This document shows positions 51,694 through 61,067 of a DNA stretch of 64,000 bases, piece after piece. Position 1 is the stretch's first letter. Every line of letters starts with the position of its first letter. The notes beneath the pieces were generated by a model that saw only the letters and a list, made by a program, of their open reading frames with translations, was not told where the DNA came from and did not search any database. Made by a program: the position numbers and the translations under genes. This stretch comes from Devosia epidermidihirudinis (GTDB lineage Bacteria > Pseudomonadota > Alphaproteobacteria > Rhizobiales > Devosiaceae), in contig NZ_LANJ01000016.1 of assembly GCF_000971295.1 (NCBI RefSeq), positions 496,001 through 560,000 of the forward strand, given 5' to 3'.

Positions 51694-52017
51694 GATGGCC
51701 TTCTATCTTCGCTGAGCGTCCGGCTACCTCGGCTCGGTGACCCCTCTGCATTTTGCCCTGATACATTTCAGAGTGCTCGGGCTGGACTGGCTGCCGGTCC
51801 ACGCCGACAAATGCGCCTGCCCGCGAGGCTGCTTTCCCGTCCCCCAAAATATCTCTCCGCTCCCATCCGGAGAGCCGATTGCTACTTAAGTTGAACCTTG
51901 CGCGAAACAATTTTCGCGTCGGTGAGCTCGCTAGGCAAAGGATTTAATCTCGACCATTCATGTCGTGAAGGTTAGTCCATATGCTTGTCGACAACCCAAC
52001 AAAGAGAAGGACGCCTT
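51694..52017. other. Long leader region of the metNIQ operon
   Basis: 324 bp with no gene. Two short perfect hairpins occur: CTCTCCG/CGGAGAG (51853-51874) and CGCGAAA/TTTCGCG (51901-51918). I could not match it to SAM-II or other SAM riboswitch consensus by eye. It should hold the metN promoter. Confidence 0.5.
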
Positions 52018-53064
52018 TTGACCGCCGCACTGATTTCCTTGAACAGGGCCACGAAATCCTTTGGGCAGGGAGATGCACGCATAACGGCGGTTGATCATGT
52101 TGATCTATCTGTCGAGCGTGGGCAGATCTTTGGCGTTATTGGTCACAGTGGTGCGGGAAAGAGCACGCTTATTCGTTTGTTGAACGGATTGGAGCGGGCT
52201 GACAGTGGCGAGATCAGCGTTGCTGGGCTTGATCTTTCCCACGCCAGCGAGGCCGCCTTGCGCAAAGCGCGGCTGAAGATTGGTATGATCTTCCAGCACT
52301 TTAACCTGCTGTGGTCGCGGACCGTGGCCCAGAACATCGCCTTCGCCCTCGAGATTGCCGGCGTTGACCGTGCAACCACCAAGGCGCGAGTCACCGAGCT
52401 GGTTGGGCTTGTGGGCCTTGAAGGTCGCGAAGACGCCTATCCTTCCCAGCTCAGTGGTGGTCAGAAACAACGTGTCGGCATTGCCCGCGCCTTGGCCAAC
52501 CACCCCGATGTGTTGCTGTGCGACGAGGCAACGTCCGCGCTCGACCCCGAAACCACTGATGCGATCCTTGATCTGCTGTCCGACATCAATCGGCGGCTCG
52601 GGCTGACCATCGTACTCATTACCCATGAAATGCACGTGGTGCGCCGCATCTGCGATCAGGTCGCGGTGATGGAAGCCGGCAAGGTTGTTGAAACGGGTCC
52701 GGCCAAGGCGGTCTTCGCACAGCCGCAGGCCGAAGTGACCAAGCGGTTCGTCCGCCAGATCACCAGTGCTGACACCGTCGACGGCGCGTTCGATCCCGCT
52801 CTTGCTGGGGGCGTTGAAGGCACGCTGATCAAGCTGATCTATGTTGGTCCGCTGGCGCGCCAGCCTGTCCTTGCCGATGCCATCCGCCAGTTCGATCTGC
52901 CCATCAATATCGTCCATGGCCGCGTCAGCCGCACCCGCGATGCTGCCATTGGCGAGCTCTATGTCGAGGTCCCGGCCGAGGGCGCAGCGCTGGATGCGCT
53001 GCTCGCCTATCTGGCCGAGCGTGACATCGTCTCCGAGATCGTTCGCGGAGGAGCTCAGTCATGA
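52018..53064 (+). CDS. metN: Methionine ABC transporter ATP-binding protein
   Basis: 348 residues from TTG at 52018, chosen because GAAGG ends 7 bp upstream; a TTG at 51985 lacks this. Walker A GHSGAGKST, signature QLSGGQKQRVGIARAL, Walker B LLCDEATSALDPETT, and a C-terminal NIL domain (about 265-345, LIKLIYVGPLARQPVLADAI) that binds methionine and inhibits transport. Imports L- or D-methionine with MetI and MetQ. Overlaps metI by 4 bp. Confidence 0.92.
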   Translation: MTAALISLNRATKSFGQGDARITAVDHVDLSVERGQIFGVIGHSGAGKSTLIRLLNGLERADSGEISVAGLDLSHASEAALRKARLKIGMIFQHFNLLWSRTVAQNIAFALEIAGVDRATTKARVTELVGLVGLEGREDAYPSQLSGGQKQRVGIARALANHPDVLLCDEATSALDPETTDAILDLLSDINRRLGLTIVLITHEMHVVRRICDQVAVMEAGKVVETGPAKAVFAQPQAEVTKRFVRQITSADTVDGAFDPALAGGVEGTLIKLIYVGPLARQPVLADAIRQFDLPINIVHGRVSRTRDAAIGELYVEVPAEGAALDALLAYLAERDIVSEIVRGGAQS

Positions 53065-53729
53065 TCGAGTTGCTCTTCCCCAATCTGCGCATTGATCAGT
53101 TCTGGAAAGCTACTGTCGACACGCTCTACATGACCGGTCTGGCCGGAACGGCGACCTTCGTGCTGGGCCTGCTCGTCGGCACCATCCTGTTCCTCACCAG
53201 CCCCGGCCAATTGCTGGCCAATCGCGTGGTTTATGGTGCGCTGTCCCTCGCGACCAATATCTTCCGTTCGATCCCCTTCATCATCCTGATCGTGCTGCTG
53301 ATCCCGGTGACTCGCTTCCTTGTCGGGCGCATGCTCGGCGTCAATGCCGCCTTGCCGGCTCTCGTGGTCGGCGCTGCTCCATTTTATGCGCGTCTTGTCG
53401 AGATCGCTTTCCGCGAAGTGTCCAAGGGCGTCATCGAGGCAACCCGCTCCATGGGCGGTGGCATCGGCACCATCATTTTCAAGGTTCTCATTCCTGAAGC
53501 GGGCCCAGGCCTTGCCTCAGGTCTCACCGTCACCCTGATTTCCCTCGTTGGCTATACGGCCATGGCAGGGGTGATCGGCGCCGGTGGGCTCGGCCACCTG
53601 GCCTATCTCGAAGGCTTCCAGCGCAACAATGGCGACGTGACGCTGGCCGCCACCGGAATGGTTCTCGTCATCGTCTTTGCGATTCAATTCGTCGGCGATC
53701 TGGCGACCCGAAAACTCGACAAACGATAA
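53061..53729 (+). CDS. metI: Methionine ABC transporter permease
   Basis: 222 residues, five membrane segments, with the MetI motifs SIPFIILIVLLIPVTR and the EAA-like EVSKGVIEATRSMGGGIGTI. Coupled to metN (ATGA overlap) and 19 bp ahead of metQ. Confidence 0.93.
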   Translation: MIELLFPNLRIDQFWKATVDTLYMTGLAGTATFVLGLLVGTILFLTSPGQLLANRVVYGALSLATNIFRSIPFIILIVLLIPVTRFLVGRMLGVNAALPALVVGAAPFYARLVEIAFREVSKGVIEATRSMGGGIGTIIFKVLIPEAGPGLASGLTVTLISLVGYTAMAGVIGAGGLGHLAYLEGFQRNNGDVTLAATGMVLVIVFAIQFVGDLATRKLDKR

Positions 53730-53748
53730 CAGTGTAAAGGAGCCAATT

Positions 53749-54555
53749 ATGGCAAAGACCTCGTTCATCACCGCAGCCGTGCTCGCCACGAGCCTGTTGG
53801 CTACCCCAGCCTTCGCCGAGAAGCTGATCGTGGGCGCATCCTATGTGCCGCATGCCGAAATTCTCGAGCAGGCTGCGCCAATCCTGGCCAAGGAAGGCAT
53901 CGAACTCGAAATCGTGCCGTTCCAGGACTACATCCTGCCAAACACCGCACTCGCATCGGGCGAAATTGACGCCAACTACTTCCAGCACGTGCCCTATCTG
54001 AACGAAGTTCTGAAGGACAACCCAGAGTACAAGTTCGTCAATGCCGGTGCGATCCACGTCGAGCCAATTGGCCTGTATTCCAAGCGTTGGAAGAGCCTGC
54101 AGGACCTGCCAGAAAATGGCGAAGTCATCTTGCGCGATTCCGTTGCCGAAGAAGGCCGTATCCTGGCGATCTTCGTGCGCGAAGGTATTGTCACCCTGCC
54201 AGAAGGCAAGGACGTCTATACCGCACGCGTCAGCGACATTGTCGGCAATCCAAAGCACCTGACCTTCAAGGCAGACGTGGAAGCAGCGCTTCTCGCTCAG
54301 GTCTATCTCAATGACGAAGCTGATGCCGTTGTCATCAACGCCAACTACGCGCTCGACGCCGGTCTCAACCCAGTGACCGACCCGATCGCCGTGGAAAGCG
54401 CCGAGAACAACCCATACGCCAACATCATCACCGTGCGTGAAGGCGACGAAACCCGTCCGGAGATCGTTCGTCTCGTGGAAGTTCTGAAGTCCGAGCCAAT
54501 CCGCAAGTTCATTGAAGACAAGTACAAGGGCGCTGTCGTCCCAGTCGCCGAGTAA
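53749..54555 (+). CDS. metQ: Methionine-binding periplasmic protein (NlpA/MetQ family)
   Basis: 268 residues from the ATG at 53749, preceded by AAAGGAG. The signal peptide ends AFA-EKL, so signal peptidase I rather than a lipobox. Family markers: EFQDYILPN-type PFQDYILPNTALASGEID, FQHVPYL and NGEVILRDSVAEEGR. An in-frame ATG at 53677 is inside metI and rejected. Confidence 0.93.
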   Translation: MAKTSFITAAVLATSLLATPAFAEKLIVGASYVPHAEILEQAAPILAKEGIELEIVPFQDYILPNTALASGEIDANYFQHVPYLNEVLKDNPEYKFVNAGAIHVEPIGLYSKRWKSLQDLPENGEVILRDSVAEEGRILAIFVREGIVTLPEGKDVYTARVSDIVGNPKHLTFKADVEAALLAQVYLNDEADAVVINANYALDAGLNPVTDPIAVESAENNPYANIITVREGDETRPEIVRLVEVLKSEPIRKFIEDKYKGAVVPVAE

Positions 54556-54562
54556 AACTCTC

Positions 54563-54590
54563 TGTGGGCCGACTGAAAGGTCGGCCCACA
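54563..54590 (+). terminator. Terminator after metQ
   Basis: An 11-bp stem TGTGGGCCGAC/GTCGGCCCACA with a 6-nt loop, 8 bp beyond the stop. The tail TTGTCC is T-poor. Confidence 0.55.
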
Positions 54591-54644
54591 TTGTCCTGCG
54601 CGCTGCCGATAAGGCCGTCTCACACCGAGGCTGTTCTGTTCACG

Positions 54645-55559
54645 TCATTCGCTGACGGTTTGCGCCAATAGGGAAAGCACAGCGTCGCGATTGGGACTGC
54701 CGAGCCGCCCGCCGAAGACGGTGCACTTGATGGCCGCAGCGGCGTTGGCGAAGGCGATGGCGGCAGGGATCGCTTTACCTTCGGCGATGGCCAGAGTGAA
54801 GGCGCCGTGGAATACGTCACCTGCAGCCAGGGTATCGATGGCTATGACTTCCGGCGGGCGAGCCTGACGCACAACCCCGTCTTCGACCCAGAAGCAGCCT
54901 TCGGGCCCCGCCGTAACGGCAACAAAGCCCGCGAACCGCTCAGTCAGGATCTGCACGGCTTCGGGGATCGTCCTTGCGTTTGATAGAGTGAGCGCTGCGG
55001 GTTCGGAAAACACCGTGTGTGTTGCAAGCTCCGCCAGCGTCGTGATGACATCTGCCGGGCCAACGTCGGCATCCAGCACCGCGATCTTGCCGGCCGCGCG
55101 CGCGAGCTTGAGGACTCTCGTTGCACCTGTCGGCCAGCGCACGTCGACTTGCACAGCGTCGGCGCTGGTGATGAGGTCGTCCGGGATCCAGTCGGCGTCC
55201 TCGCCCAAGGCGCGGTCATAATAGGGAATGATCAGGCGCTCACCACTCTCGTCGACGATGACGGCGCTGAGCGGGGTTGGTACGCCAGCATATTGGCGGA
55301 TAAATCGACAATCGACGCCCTCGGCCTGCACATCGGCAACGAACCTATCGCCGACGGCGTCATCGCCTATGCGCGTGATCAGCGTCGTCTTGCCACCCAG
55401 CCGGGCTGCGGCGATGGCGGCACTCGTCGCCATGCCATGCGCTGCCTGCACCAGAGCCTTGGGAAGCACTTTGCCCGGCCCTGTCGGAAGGGCATCGACG
55501 GAAAAGATCATGTCGACAGTGGCAGCACCGGCAAAGACGATATTGGGCGTGGAAGGCAT
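54645..55559 (-). CDS. PfkB-family sugar kinase (sulfofructose-kinase/ketohexokinase-like)
   Basis: 304 residues of the ribokinase family: N-terminal GAATVDMIFSVDALPTGPGK and the anion hole/catalytic motif DTLAAGDVFHGAF with D248. Segments such as SAVIVDESGERLIIPY and VDVRWPTGATRVLKLARAAG resemble, from memory, the sulfofructose kinase YihV more than ribokinase or KdgK. It would phosphorylate a keto sugar or sugar acid. A hairpin separates it from the HpaI gene, so it may have its own promoter. Confidence 0.82.
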   Translation of the reverse strand: MPSTPNIVFAGAATVDMIFSVDALPTGPGKVLPKALVQAAHGMATSAAIAAARLGGKTTLITRIGDDAVGDRFVADVQAEGVDCRFIRQYAGVPTPLSAVIVDESGERLIIPYYDRALGEDADWIPDDLITSADAVQVDVRWPTGATRVLKLARAAGKIAVLDADVGPADVITTLAELATHTVFSEPAALTLSNARTIPEAVQILTERFAGFVAVTAGPEGCFWVEDGVVRQARPPEVIAIDTLAAGDVFHGAFTLAIAEGKAIPAAIAFANAAAAIKCTVFGGRLGSPNRDAVLSLLAQTVSE

Positions 55560-55603
55560 AGGGGCGTTTCGTTCTGAATGCGTTGGCCGCGACTATATGC
55601 GAA

Positions 55604-55627
55604 ATCGCCGACCCGTGGGTCGGCGAT
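55604..55627 (-). terminator. Hairpin after the HpaI-family aldolase gene
   Basis: ATCGCCGACCC pairs with GGGTCGGCGAT around GT. On the minus strand it is followed by TTCGCATATAG, a weak T-run. It lies between the aldolase and kinase genes. Confidence 0.5.
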
Positions 55628-55659
55628 CAGAACGTACAGGCGATGATACCGCATTGAAT

Positions 55660-56409
55660 CTACGCCCGGTTGGCCTTGGCCATGGCGATAGCAGCCTCGG
55701 CCAAAAGGTCGGAGTCGTTGGCCGAAATGACAAAGCTCACGCCCTGATCGCGCCAATAATGCGCCTGTTCTGACCCGCCGCAGTCGATACCAACCAGCTT
55801 CCCGGCGGCCTTGCCGCGCGCGATGATGTGAAGGATCGTTTCGCGCAGCTTGTCGGACTCGAGATAGCTGGTGCGGCCAAGGCCGATGCTCAGCGAAAGG
55901 TCATTGGGGCCGATATAGATGCCATCAACGCCGTCCACGGCGAGGATTGCATCTACGTTGGCCAGGCCTTCGGCAGTCTCGATCATCGCAATGCAGGTGG
56001 CGCTAGCATCGCCCTCTGCCGGCTGTGGTACGCTGGAGCGAACATTGCGCCAGATCGGGCCCCAGCTGCGGTTGCCCGCCGGTGCGTACCGGCAGGCATT
56101 GGCCGCAATCGTGGCCTCTTCGGCGTTGTTGACCAGCGGCACGATGATCACTTCAGCGCCCAGATCGAGCGAACGCATGATCAGGTCAGGCGTGTTCCAC
56201 GGCACGCGCACGGCTGCCGGAGAGCCCACCTTGTGCAGGCCGTCGAGCAGGGGGCTGAGCGAGGCCATGGTGTTGAAGCTGTGCTGAAGATCGACGCAGA
56301 TGAAGTCGAACCCCGCACCACCCATGATCTGAACGACCTGAGGATCGGCAAAGCCGCTCCAGGCGCCATAGAGCATGTCACCACCGAGCAGGCGCTGCTT
56401 CAGGGTCAT
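55660..56409 (-). CDS. HpcH/HpaI-family class II aldolase
   Basis: 249 residues. Catalytic His in DLQHSFN (about 46), metal ligands Glu in MIETAEGLANVD and Asp in GPNDLSLSIGL, as in 2-keto-3-deoxy-L-rhamnonate and HKHD aldolases. It splits a 2-keto-3-deoxy acid into pyruvate plus an aldehyde. Overlaps the DapA-like gene by 4 bp; the two aldolases may act in the same pathway on different intermediates. Confidence 0.9.
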   Translation of the reverse strand: MTLKQRLLGGDMLYGAWSGFADPQVVQIMGGAGFDFICVDLQHSFNTMASLSPLLDGLHKVGSPAAVRVPWNTPDLIMRSLDLGAEVIIVPLVNNAEEATIAANACRYAPAGNRSWGPIWRNVRSSVPQPAEGDASATCIAMIETAEGLANVDAILAVDGVDGIYIGPNDLSLSIGLGRTSYLESDKLRETILHIIARGKAAGKLVGIDCGGSEQAHYWRDQGVSFVISANDSDLLAEAAIAMAKANRA

Positions 56410-57293
56410 TGTGCTGGCGTCCCATACTTTTCGTTGAGCGCCTCGAGCATGGTCATGGTCGCGGCGTCTGGCTTGCCCACTGCCATACGGGCGTGGCCGG
56501 CGGGAATGCCCTGCAGGCGCAGGCCGGTCTTGAGGCGTTCGATGTCACCCAGCAGGCCATCGATAGTCTCATCGACTTCAGCCTGCAGCGCCCCGCGATC
56601 GGCGATGGCCACGCCCGATGCAACGGCCTCTGCCATAGCAACGAAGGGCTCGGGGTAGACCGAGGCGATGCCTGAGATCACGCCATTGGCGCCGACCTGA
56701 TCGAGACGACCGATCTCGCGGTCCGAGCCTGTGAAAACGAGGAAATCATCGGGGAGAACCTTGCGGAACTCGCCCACGGTTTCCAGCGATTCGCCTGAAA
56801 TCTTGACGCCGATGATGTTGGGCAGTTCGGCAATTTTTGCCATCAAAGCCGGGGTGACCGTGATGCCGGTGCGGGCGTGGAAGATATAGACGAAGACGCC
56901 CAGACCATCCGAGACTTCCGAAATGCGGCTGTAGAAATGCAGCAGCGCCTCATCGGTCGATGGCAGGAAGTATGGCGTGATCGCTGCAACTTCCTTGGCG
57001 CCTTCCGCGCGGGCCTGGGCGATCAGGCGCTCGACTTCGTAAAGGCTCGACGCGCCAACATGCACCACGACGCGCTTGTTGGAGAGCACGTCGAGGCTGA
57101 GACGTGTCAGCGCCTTGCGTTCGTCTTCGCTGAGCGAGGGGAACTCACCGGTGGTGCCCAGCACGAATGCGCCGTCCACACCCGATGCCGCGCATTTGCG
57201 CAGGATGGCGGTGTTGCCCTCGATCGAGATTGCACCGTCGTCACCGAACGCGACCGGGATCGCTGTGAAGATGATGGGTTTGGCAGAAGACAT
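56406..57293 (-). CDS. DapA-family aldolase/dehydratase (dihydrodipicolinate synthase-like)
   Basis: 295 residues, TIM barrel with GTTGE (46-50), Tyr136 (VFVYIF) and Schiff-base K164 (IIGVKISGES). Located in a sugar-acid transport operon rather than with lysine genes, so it more likely acts on 2-keto-3-deoxy sugar acids or N-acetylneuraminate-like substrates. Starts 19 bp after tctA. Confidence 0.88.
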   Translation of the reverse strand: MSSAKPIIFTAIPVAFGDDGAISIEGNTAILRKCAASGVDGAFVLGTTGEFPSLSEDERKALTRLSLDVLSNKRVVVHVGASSLYEVERLIAQARAEGAKEVAAITPYFLPSTDEALLHFYSRISEVSDGLGVFVYIFHARTGITVTPALMAKIAELPNIIGVKISGESLETVGEFRKVLPDDFLVFTGSDREIGRLDQVGANGVISGIASVYPEPFVAMAEAVASGVAIADRGALQAEVDETIDGLLGDIERLKTGLRLQGIPAGHARMAVGKPDAATMTMLEALNEKYGTPAQ

Positions 57294-57312
57294 TTGGACT
57301 TACCTTTGGTGA

Positions 57313-58815
57313 TCAGTTTGTAGGCGCAGCGGCGGCCTGCTTAGCCCGTCGACGCGCAATGATGGGAGCGGCGAGCGACACCACGATGGCGATCAGCGCC
57401 AGCGAGATGAGGGTTGCCGAGATGGGCTTGCCAACGAGGCCGGCAGGGCCATCGATGAGCAGCGAGCGGCGCAGATTGGACTCTGCAAGCGGGCCCAGGA
57501 TCAGGCCCAGAACGATGGGGCTGGCCGGAATGCCACTGCGCTTGAGGATGACGCCAATGACGCCGAACACCAGCATGACGATGACGGTGAACATGTTGTT
57601 GGTGGTGGCGTAGGTGCCGACCAGGCAGAACACCAGAACCGTCGCCCAGATGTAGTGCACGGGCATGTCGAGCAGCTTGACCATCATCGGCATGCGCACG
57701 AGGTTGATCGCAAGCGTGATGAGAGTCGCAAGCACCATGATGGCCGTGATGGTCACCACAAGGCTTGGCTGGTTGACGAACAGGCTTGGCCCCGGCTGGA
57801 TGCCCCAGACAATCATCGAGCCAATCATCACTGCCATCACCGAGTCACCCGGAATGCCGAGAGCCATGGTGGTGGTGAGCGAGCCGCCCAGCGTGGCGCT
57901 GGAGGCGACGTCCGAGGCAGCGATGCCTTCAATGCTGCCCTTGCCGTATTCGGCCTTGTTCTTGGACGCAGCCTTGGCGCGATCCCAGCCCAAAAGACCG
58001 GCAATATCGCCGCCCGCACCGGGGATGATGCCCACGACCAGACCGACCAGACCCGCAATGCCGGTCGGTTTGACGATCTGCTTGTACTCAGACTTCGTTG
58101 GCCACCAGCGACCAAGCGCCGAGATCGGTTTGATCTTGAACTGGCGGTGGGTCAGGAGCTGGTCGAACAGCTCGGCAATGCCGAACAGACCAATGATCAC
58201 GGCGATGAAATCGAGGCCACCGTTGAGGTCGCGAATGCCGAAGGTGAAGCGCGCATCGCCGGTGATGGGGTCACGGCCAATGGTGGCAATGGTCAGCCCG
58301 ATGACACCTGCAAGCAGGCCCTTGGCGATCGACTTGGATGAGATCGAGATCATGATCGTCATGGCCAGAATGACCACGGCAAACATTTCGCTCGGACCGA
58401 ACTTGAGCGCCAGCTGTGCCAGCGGCACGGAGGCGAAGGCAAACAGCACCATGCTGGCGATGATGCCGATGGCGGACACCAGCGCTGAGACGATCAGTGC
58501 CAGACCGGCACGACCATTCTTGGCCATGGGGTAGCCGTCAAAGGTGGTGGCGATCGAGGCCGGCGTGCCGGGCGTATTGATCAGGATGGATGGGATACGG
58601 TCGCCGAAATTGGCGGCGACATATATAGTCAGCAAGACGGCCAGACCCTGCACCGGATCGAGCGTCATGGTAAAGCCGCTGGCGAGCGCCACAGCCATAG
58701 TCGCGGTGATGCCTGGGAACATGCCCACCAGCATACCGATGATGACGCCGGCGCCCATGCACAGCATGACGGTCGGCTCAAGGACGGCCAGGATGCCGTC
58801 GAGAAGAGCGTTCAT
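57313..58815 (-). CDS. tctA: TctA-family permease, large membrane subunit of TTT transporter 2
   Basis: 500 residues from the ATG at 58813-58815; the frame open to 59139 is antisense noise over tctB. Signature GMLVGMFPGITATMAVALAS and PGAGGDIAGLLGWD; about 12 membrane segments. Overlaps the tctB stop by 4 bp. Paralogue of the tctA at 7671-9173. Confidence 0.92.
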   Translation of the reverse strand: MNALLDGILAVLEPTVMLCMGAGVIIGMLVGMFPGITATMAVALASGFTMTLDPVQGLAVLLTIYVAANFGDRIPSILINTPGTPASIATTFDGYPMAKNGRAGLALIVSALVSAIGIIASMVLFAFASVPLAQLALKFGPSEMFAVVILAMTIMISISSKSIAKGLLAGVIGLTIATIGRDPITGDARFTFGIRDLNGGLDFIAVIIGLFGIAELFDQLLTHRQFKIKPISALGRWWPTKSEYKQIVKPTGIAGLVGLVVGIIPGAGGDIAGLLGWDRAKAASKNKAEYGKGSIEGIAASDVASSATLGGSLTTTMALGIPGDSVMAVMIGSMIVWGIQPGPSLFVNQPSLVVTITAIMVLATLITLAINLVRMPMMVKLLDMPVHYIWATVLVFCLVGTYATTNNMFTVIVMLVFGVIGVILKRSGIPASPIVLGLILGPLAESNLRRSLLIDGPAGLVGKPISATLISLALIAIVVSLAAPIIARRRAKQAAAAPTN

Positions 58816-59345
58816 AGCGGCACCCTGAGCATGGTGTGGAACAGACCGTAGATGAAGCCGGTCGTGATCAATGGGAAAAGAACGAGGCCCTTCCACGCGC
58901 GCAGGCCAAACAGCCAAAGCAGCGCAGCAAGGTAGATAATCGTCGGCACGATGTAGCCAATCTGCGCCCAGGCGAAGACGTAGAGCGCGCTGAGGGCCAG
59001 GGCCAAAAGCATGCGCTGCCAGCCGCCGTCCGCAACACTTTCCAGATCGCCCCGGCTGACAGTGGGGCCGAACAGGGCAAAGCCAACGAGAATGGCAGAT
59101 AGACCCGCCGCGATGGACGACAGCACGGTCGGCCACCATTTGGGATCAAGACCACCCGCACCCATGCGCAGGTAGATGTTTTGCGACAGAACAATTGCTG
59201 TCACCGACAGGACCAGAGCGGTCACTGCAATAACGATCTCAAGTCTTCTGGAGGGGCGTGCCGCAAGGTCGTGCTCGGCGGCCAGTTCCTCCGGCGACAA
59301 GATGATGTCGCCGGAGGAGTCCGCGAGCTGGTTCAGCTCGGTCAT
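58812..59345 (-). CDS. tctB: TctB-family small membrane subunit of TTT transporter 2
   Basis: 177 residues with an N-terminal cytoplasmic tail and four membrane segments (IVIAVTALVLSVTAIVL, VLSSIAAGLSAILVGFALF, LLALALSALYVFAWAQIGYI, LVLFPLITTGFIYGLF). Lies 5 bp after tctC. Confidence 0.87.
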   Translation of the reverse strand: MTELNQLADSSGDIILSPEELAAEHDLAARPSRRLEIVIAVTALVLSVTAIVLSQNIYLRMGAGGLDPKWWPTVLSSIAAGLSAILVGFALFGPTVSRGDLESVADGGWQRMLLALALSALYVFAWAQIGYIVPTIIYLAALLWLFGLRAWKGLVLFPLITTGFIYGLFHTMLRVPL

Positions 59346-59350
59346 GCTTT

Positions 59351-60295
59351 TTACTTCAGGATTTCAGCGTAGCGGGCAGCTTCGGTCGCGATGAACGCTT
59401 CCCATTCTGCGCCAGTACGGTAGGCAGGCAGAATGCCAGCCGGGGTGATCGCATCGAGGAAGGTCTGCGTTGCGGCGGCCTTCTTGATCGAGGCTTCGAG
59501 GGTTGCCTTCACGTCGTCTGGGATACCGGCTGGGCCATAAACGCCGCCCCAGGCACCAAACTGCAGATCATAACCCTGTTCCTTGGCGGTCTTGACGCCT
59601 GGGAAGCGTGGGTGCTCTTCGTCAGCAAAGATCGCCAGAACCTTGAGGGTGCCGTCAGCGAAAGCCGTTGCGGTTTCGCCAGCGCCAGCCGTCACTGCAT
59701 CGACGTGGTTGCCAAGGGCTGCAGCAACCGCTGGAGCGCCACCGTCAAATGGAACGGGGGTGATCTTGGCGCCAGTGGTCTTGGCCAGGGTGAAGGCCGT
59801 TGCGGCGAAAGCCGAGGCAGCGCCCGAGTTGGAGACCGAGAGTTCCTTGGTCTGCGCGGCTTCGATGAACTCGGACAGCGTGTTGTATGGGCTATTGGCA
59901 GGCACAGCCAGAACGACCGGGCTGTTCATGATCTGGCCGAGATAGGTGAAATCGGCGCGGTCAAAGTCGTAGCCGATGTTCTCGACGATGGCGAATTCCA
60001 CGGGGCCGAAGCCGATTGTGTAGCCATCTGCAGGCTGCTCGGCGACGTGGGCGAAGGCCACGGTGCCGGTTGCGCCGGGACGGTTTTCAACGATGATGCT
60101 GACGCCCAGATCCTTTTCCATCTCCGAAGCGATTGCGCGCGAGGTGCGATCGGATGCGCCACCGGCAGCTGCCTGCACGACGAAGGTGATGTCCTTGGAC
60201 GGGAATGCATCCTGAGCAAAAGCCGATGCCGTGAAGGCAACGCTGGCAAGCGCCGCAATGGCGATCGTCTTGGCAAATAGAGTGCCGGTCTTCAT
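59351..60295 (-). CDS. tctC: TctC-family periplasmic binding protein of TTT transporter 2
   Basis: 314 residues. Signal peptide TIAIAALASVAFTASAFA, then the TctC signature FPSKDITFVVQAAAGGASD and IIVENRPGATGTVAF. Binds a carboxylate for TctAB. Follows the GntR gene by 53 bp; that gap contains an inverted repeat CCGATTGATCGG (60329-60340). Confidence 0.92.
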   Translation of the reverse strand: MKTGTLFAKTIAIAALASVAFTASAFAQDAFPSKDITFVVQAAAGGASDRTSRAIASEMEKDLGVSIIVENRPGATGTVAFAHVAEQPADGYTIGFGPVEFAIVENIGYDFDRADFTYLGQIMNSPVVLAVPANSPYNTLSEFIEAAQTKELSVSNSGAASAFAATAFTLAKTTGAKITPVPFDGGAPAVAAALGNHVDAVTAGAGETATAFADGTLKVLAIFADEEHPRFPGVKTAKEQGYDLQFGAWGGVYGPAGIPDDVKATLEASIKKAAATQTFLDAITPAGILPAYRTGAEWEAFIATEAARYAEILK

Positions 60296-60348
60296 GTCTC
60301 TCTCCCTTTGAGATTATTGGTTGTTTGGCCGATTGATCGGTCCAGTTG

Positions 60349-61041
60349 TCAGGCGAATTGGTTGCGTCTGCGCTCCAACGCCCTCTCCCACACCGTCACC
60401 ATCCGTTTGCGTGAGCCTTCGAGATGGTTGACGAGTTCGGTTTCTGCCGCCGCCGGGTCACCGGCCTTGATCAGCTCCAGCAATTCGCGGTGCTTGGCGG
60501 CGCTGTTCAGCAAATGCTGGTCCAGCGAAATGGTCAGACGCAGCAGCGTCATCATGATGGCTTCGTGCTGCTGCCACACGTCGGCCAGCCGCTTGTGGCC
60601 CGAGATCACGCAGATCTCGTTGTGAAAGGCGACGTCGGCCTGGGCAAAGCCCGCGGCGTCGTTCTGCTCGGCGGCGCGCTGCATAGCGTCGACCAGCCGA
60701 TTGATTTCGCCGAACTTGGCTTCGTCATAGCGCGTCACGGCCAGTCGCACGGCGAGGCCTTCAATGGCGCTGCGCAGCGAATAGATCTCGTTGATGCCGT
60801 CCTGATCGATGCCGAGCACGACGACGCCTGGCTGCTGGCTTTCGACCAGGCCTTCAACTTCCAGAATCCGGAAGGCGTCGCGGATCGGGCCGCGGCTGAC
60901 GCCAAACTTCTCGGCCAGTTCGACCTCGATCAGCCGTTCGCCGGGCGCAATTTCGCCCGCCGCTATGGCGACGCGCAGCTCTGCCGCCACACGGGCGCCA
61001 AGCGCTTCTTTCTGGATAATTGTTGCTGGGGTCCTCCTCAA
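60349..61041 (-). CDS. GntR-family transcriptional regulator (FCD domain)
   Basis: About 230 residues if translation starts at TTG 61041, preferred because GAGGAGG lies 8 bases upstream. An ATG at 61134 would put a perfect 27-bp palindrome inside the coding region and has no ribosome-binding site. HTH region LGARVAAELRVAIAAGEIAPGERLIEVELAEKFGVSRGPIRDAFRILE, then an FCD domain. Regulates the TTT/aldolase operon downstream (inference). Confidence 0.86.
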   Translation of the reverse strand: MRRTPATIIQKEALGARVAAELRVAIAAGEIAPGERLIEVELAEKFGVSRGPIRDAFRILEVEGLVESQQPGVVVLGIDQDGINEIYSLRSAIEGLAVRLAVTRYDEAKFGEINRLVDAMQRAAEQNDAAGFAQADVAFHNEICVISGHKRLADVWQQHEAIMMTLLRLTISLDQHLLNSAAKHRELLELIKAGDPAAAETELVNHLEGSRKRMVTVWERALERRRNQFA

Positions 61042-61067
61042 GATCCCGGCCTCCTCTGCAATTTCGC

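Noticed and set aside
51623..51910. A 95-residue minus-strand frame between the alpha/beta hydrolase and metN
   Set aside because: It runs through the strong terminator hairpin at 51653-51693 and into the hydrolase gene, and has no recognisable features.
51853..52017. SAM-II or other SAM riboswitch before metN
   Set aside because: The conserved GGUGAUUUG, UUGC and GCUAAA core blocks could not be found in the right order by eye.
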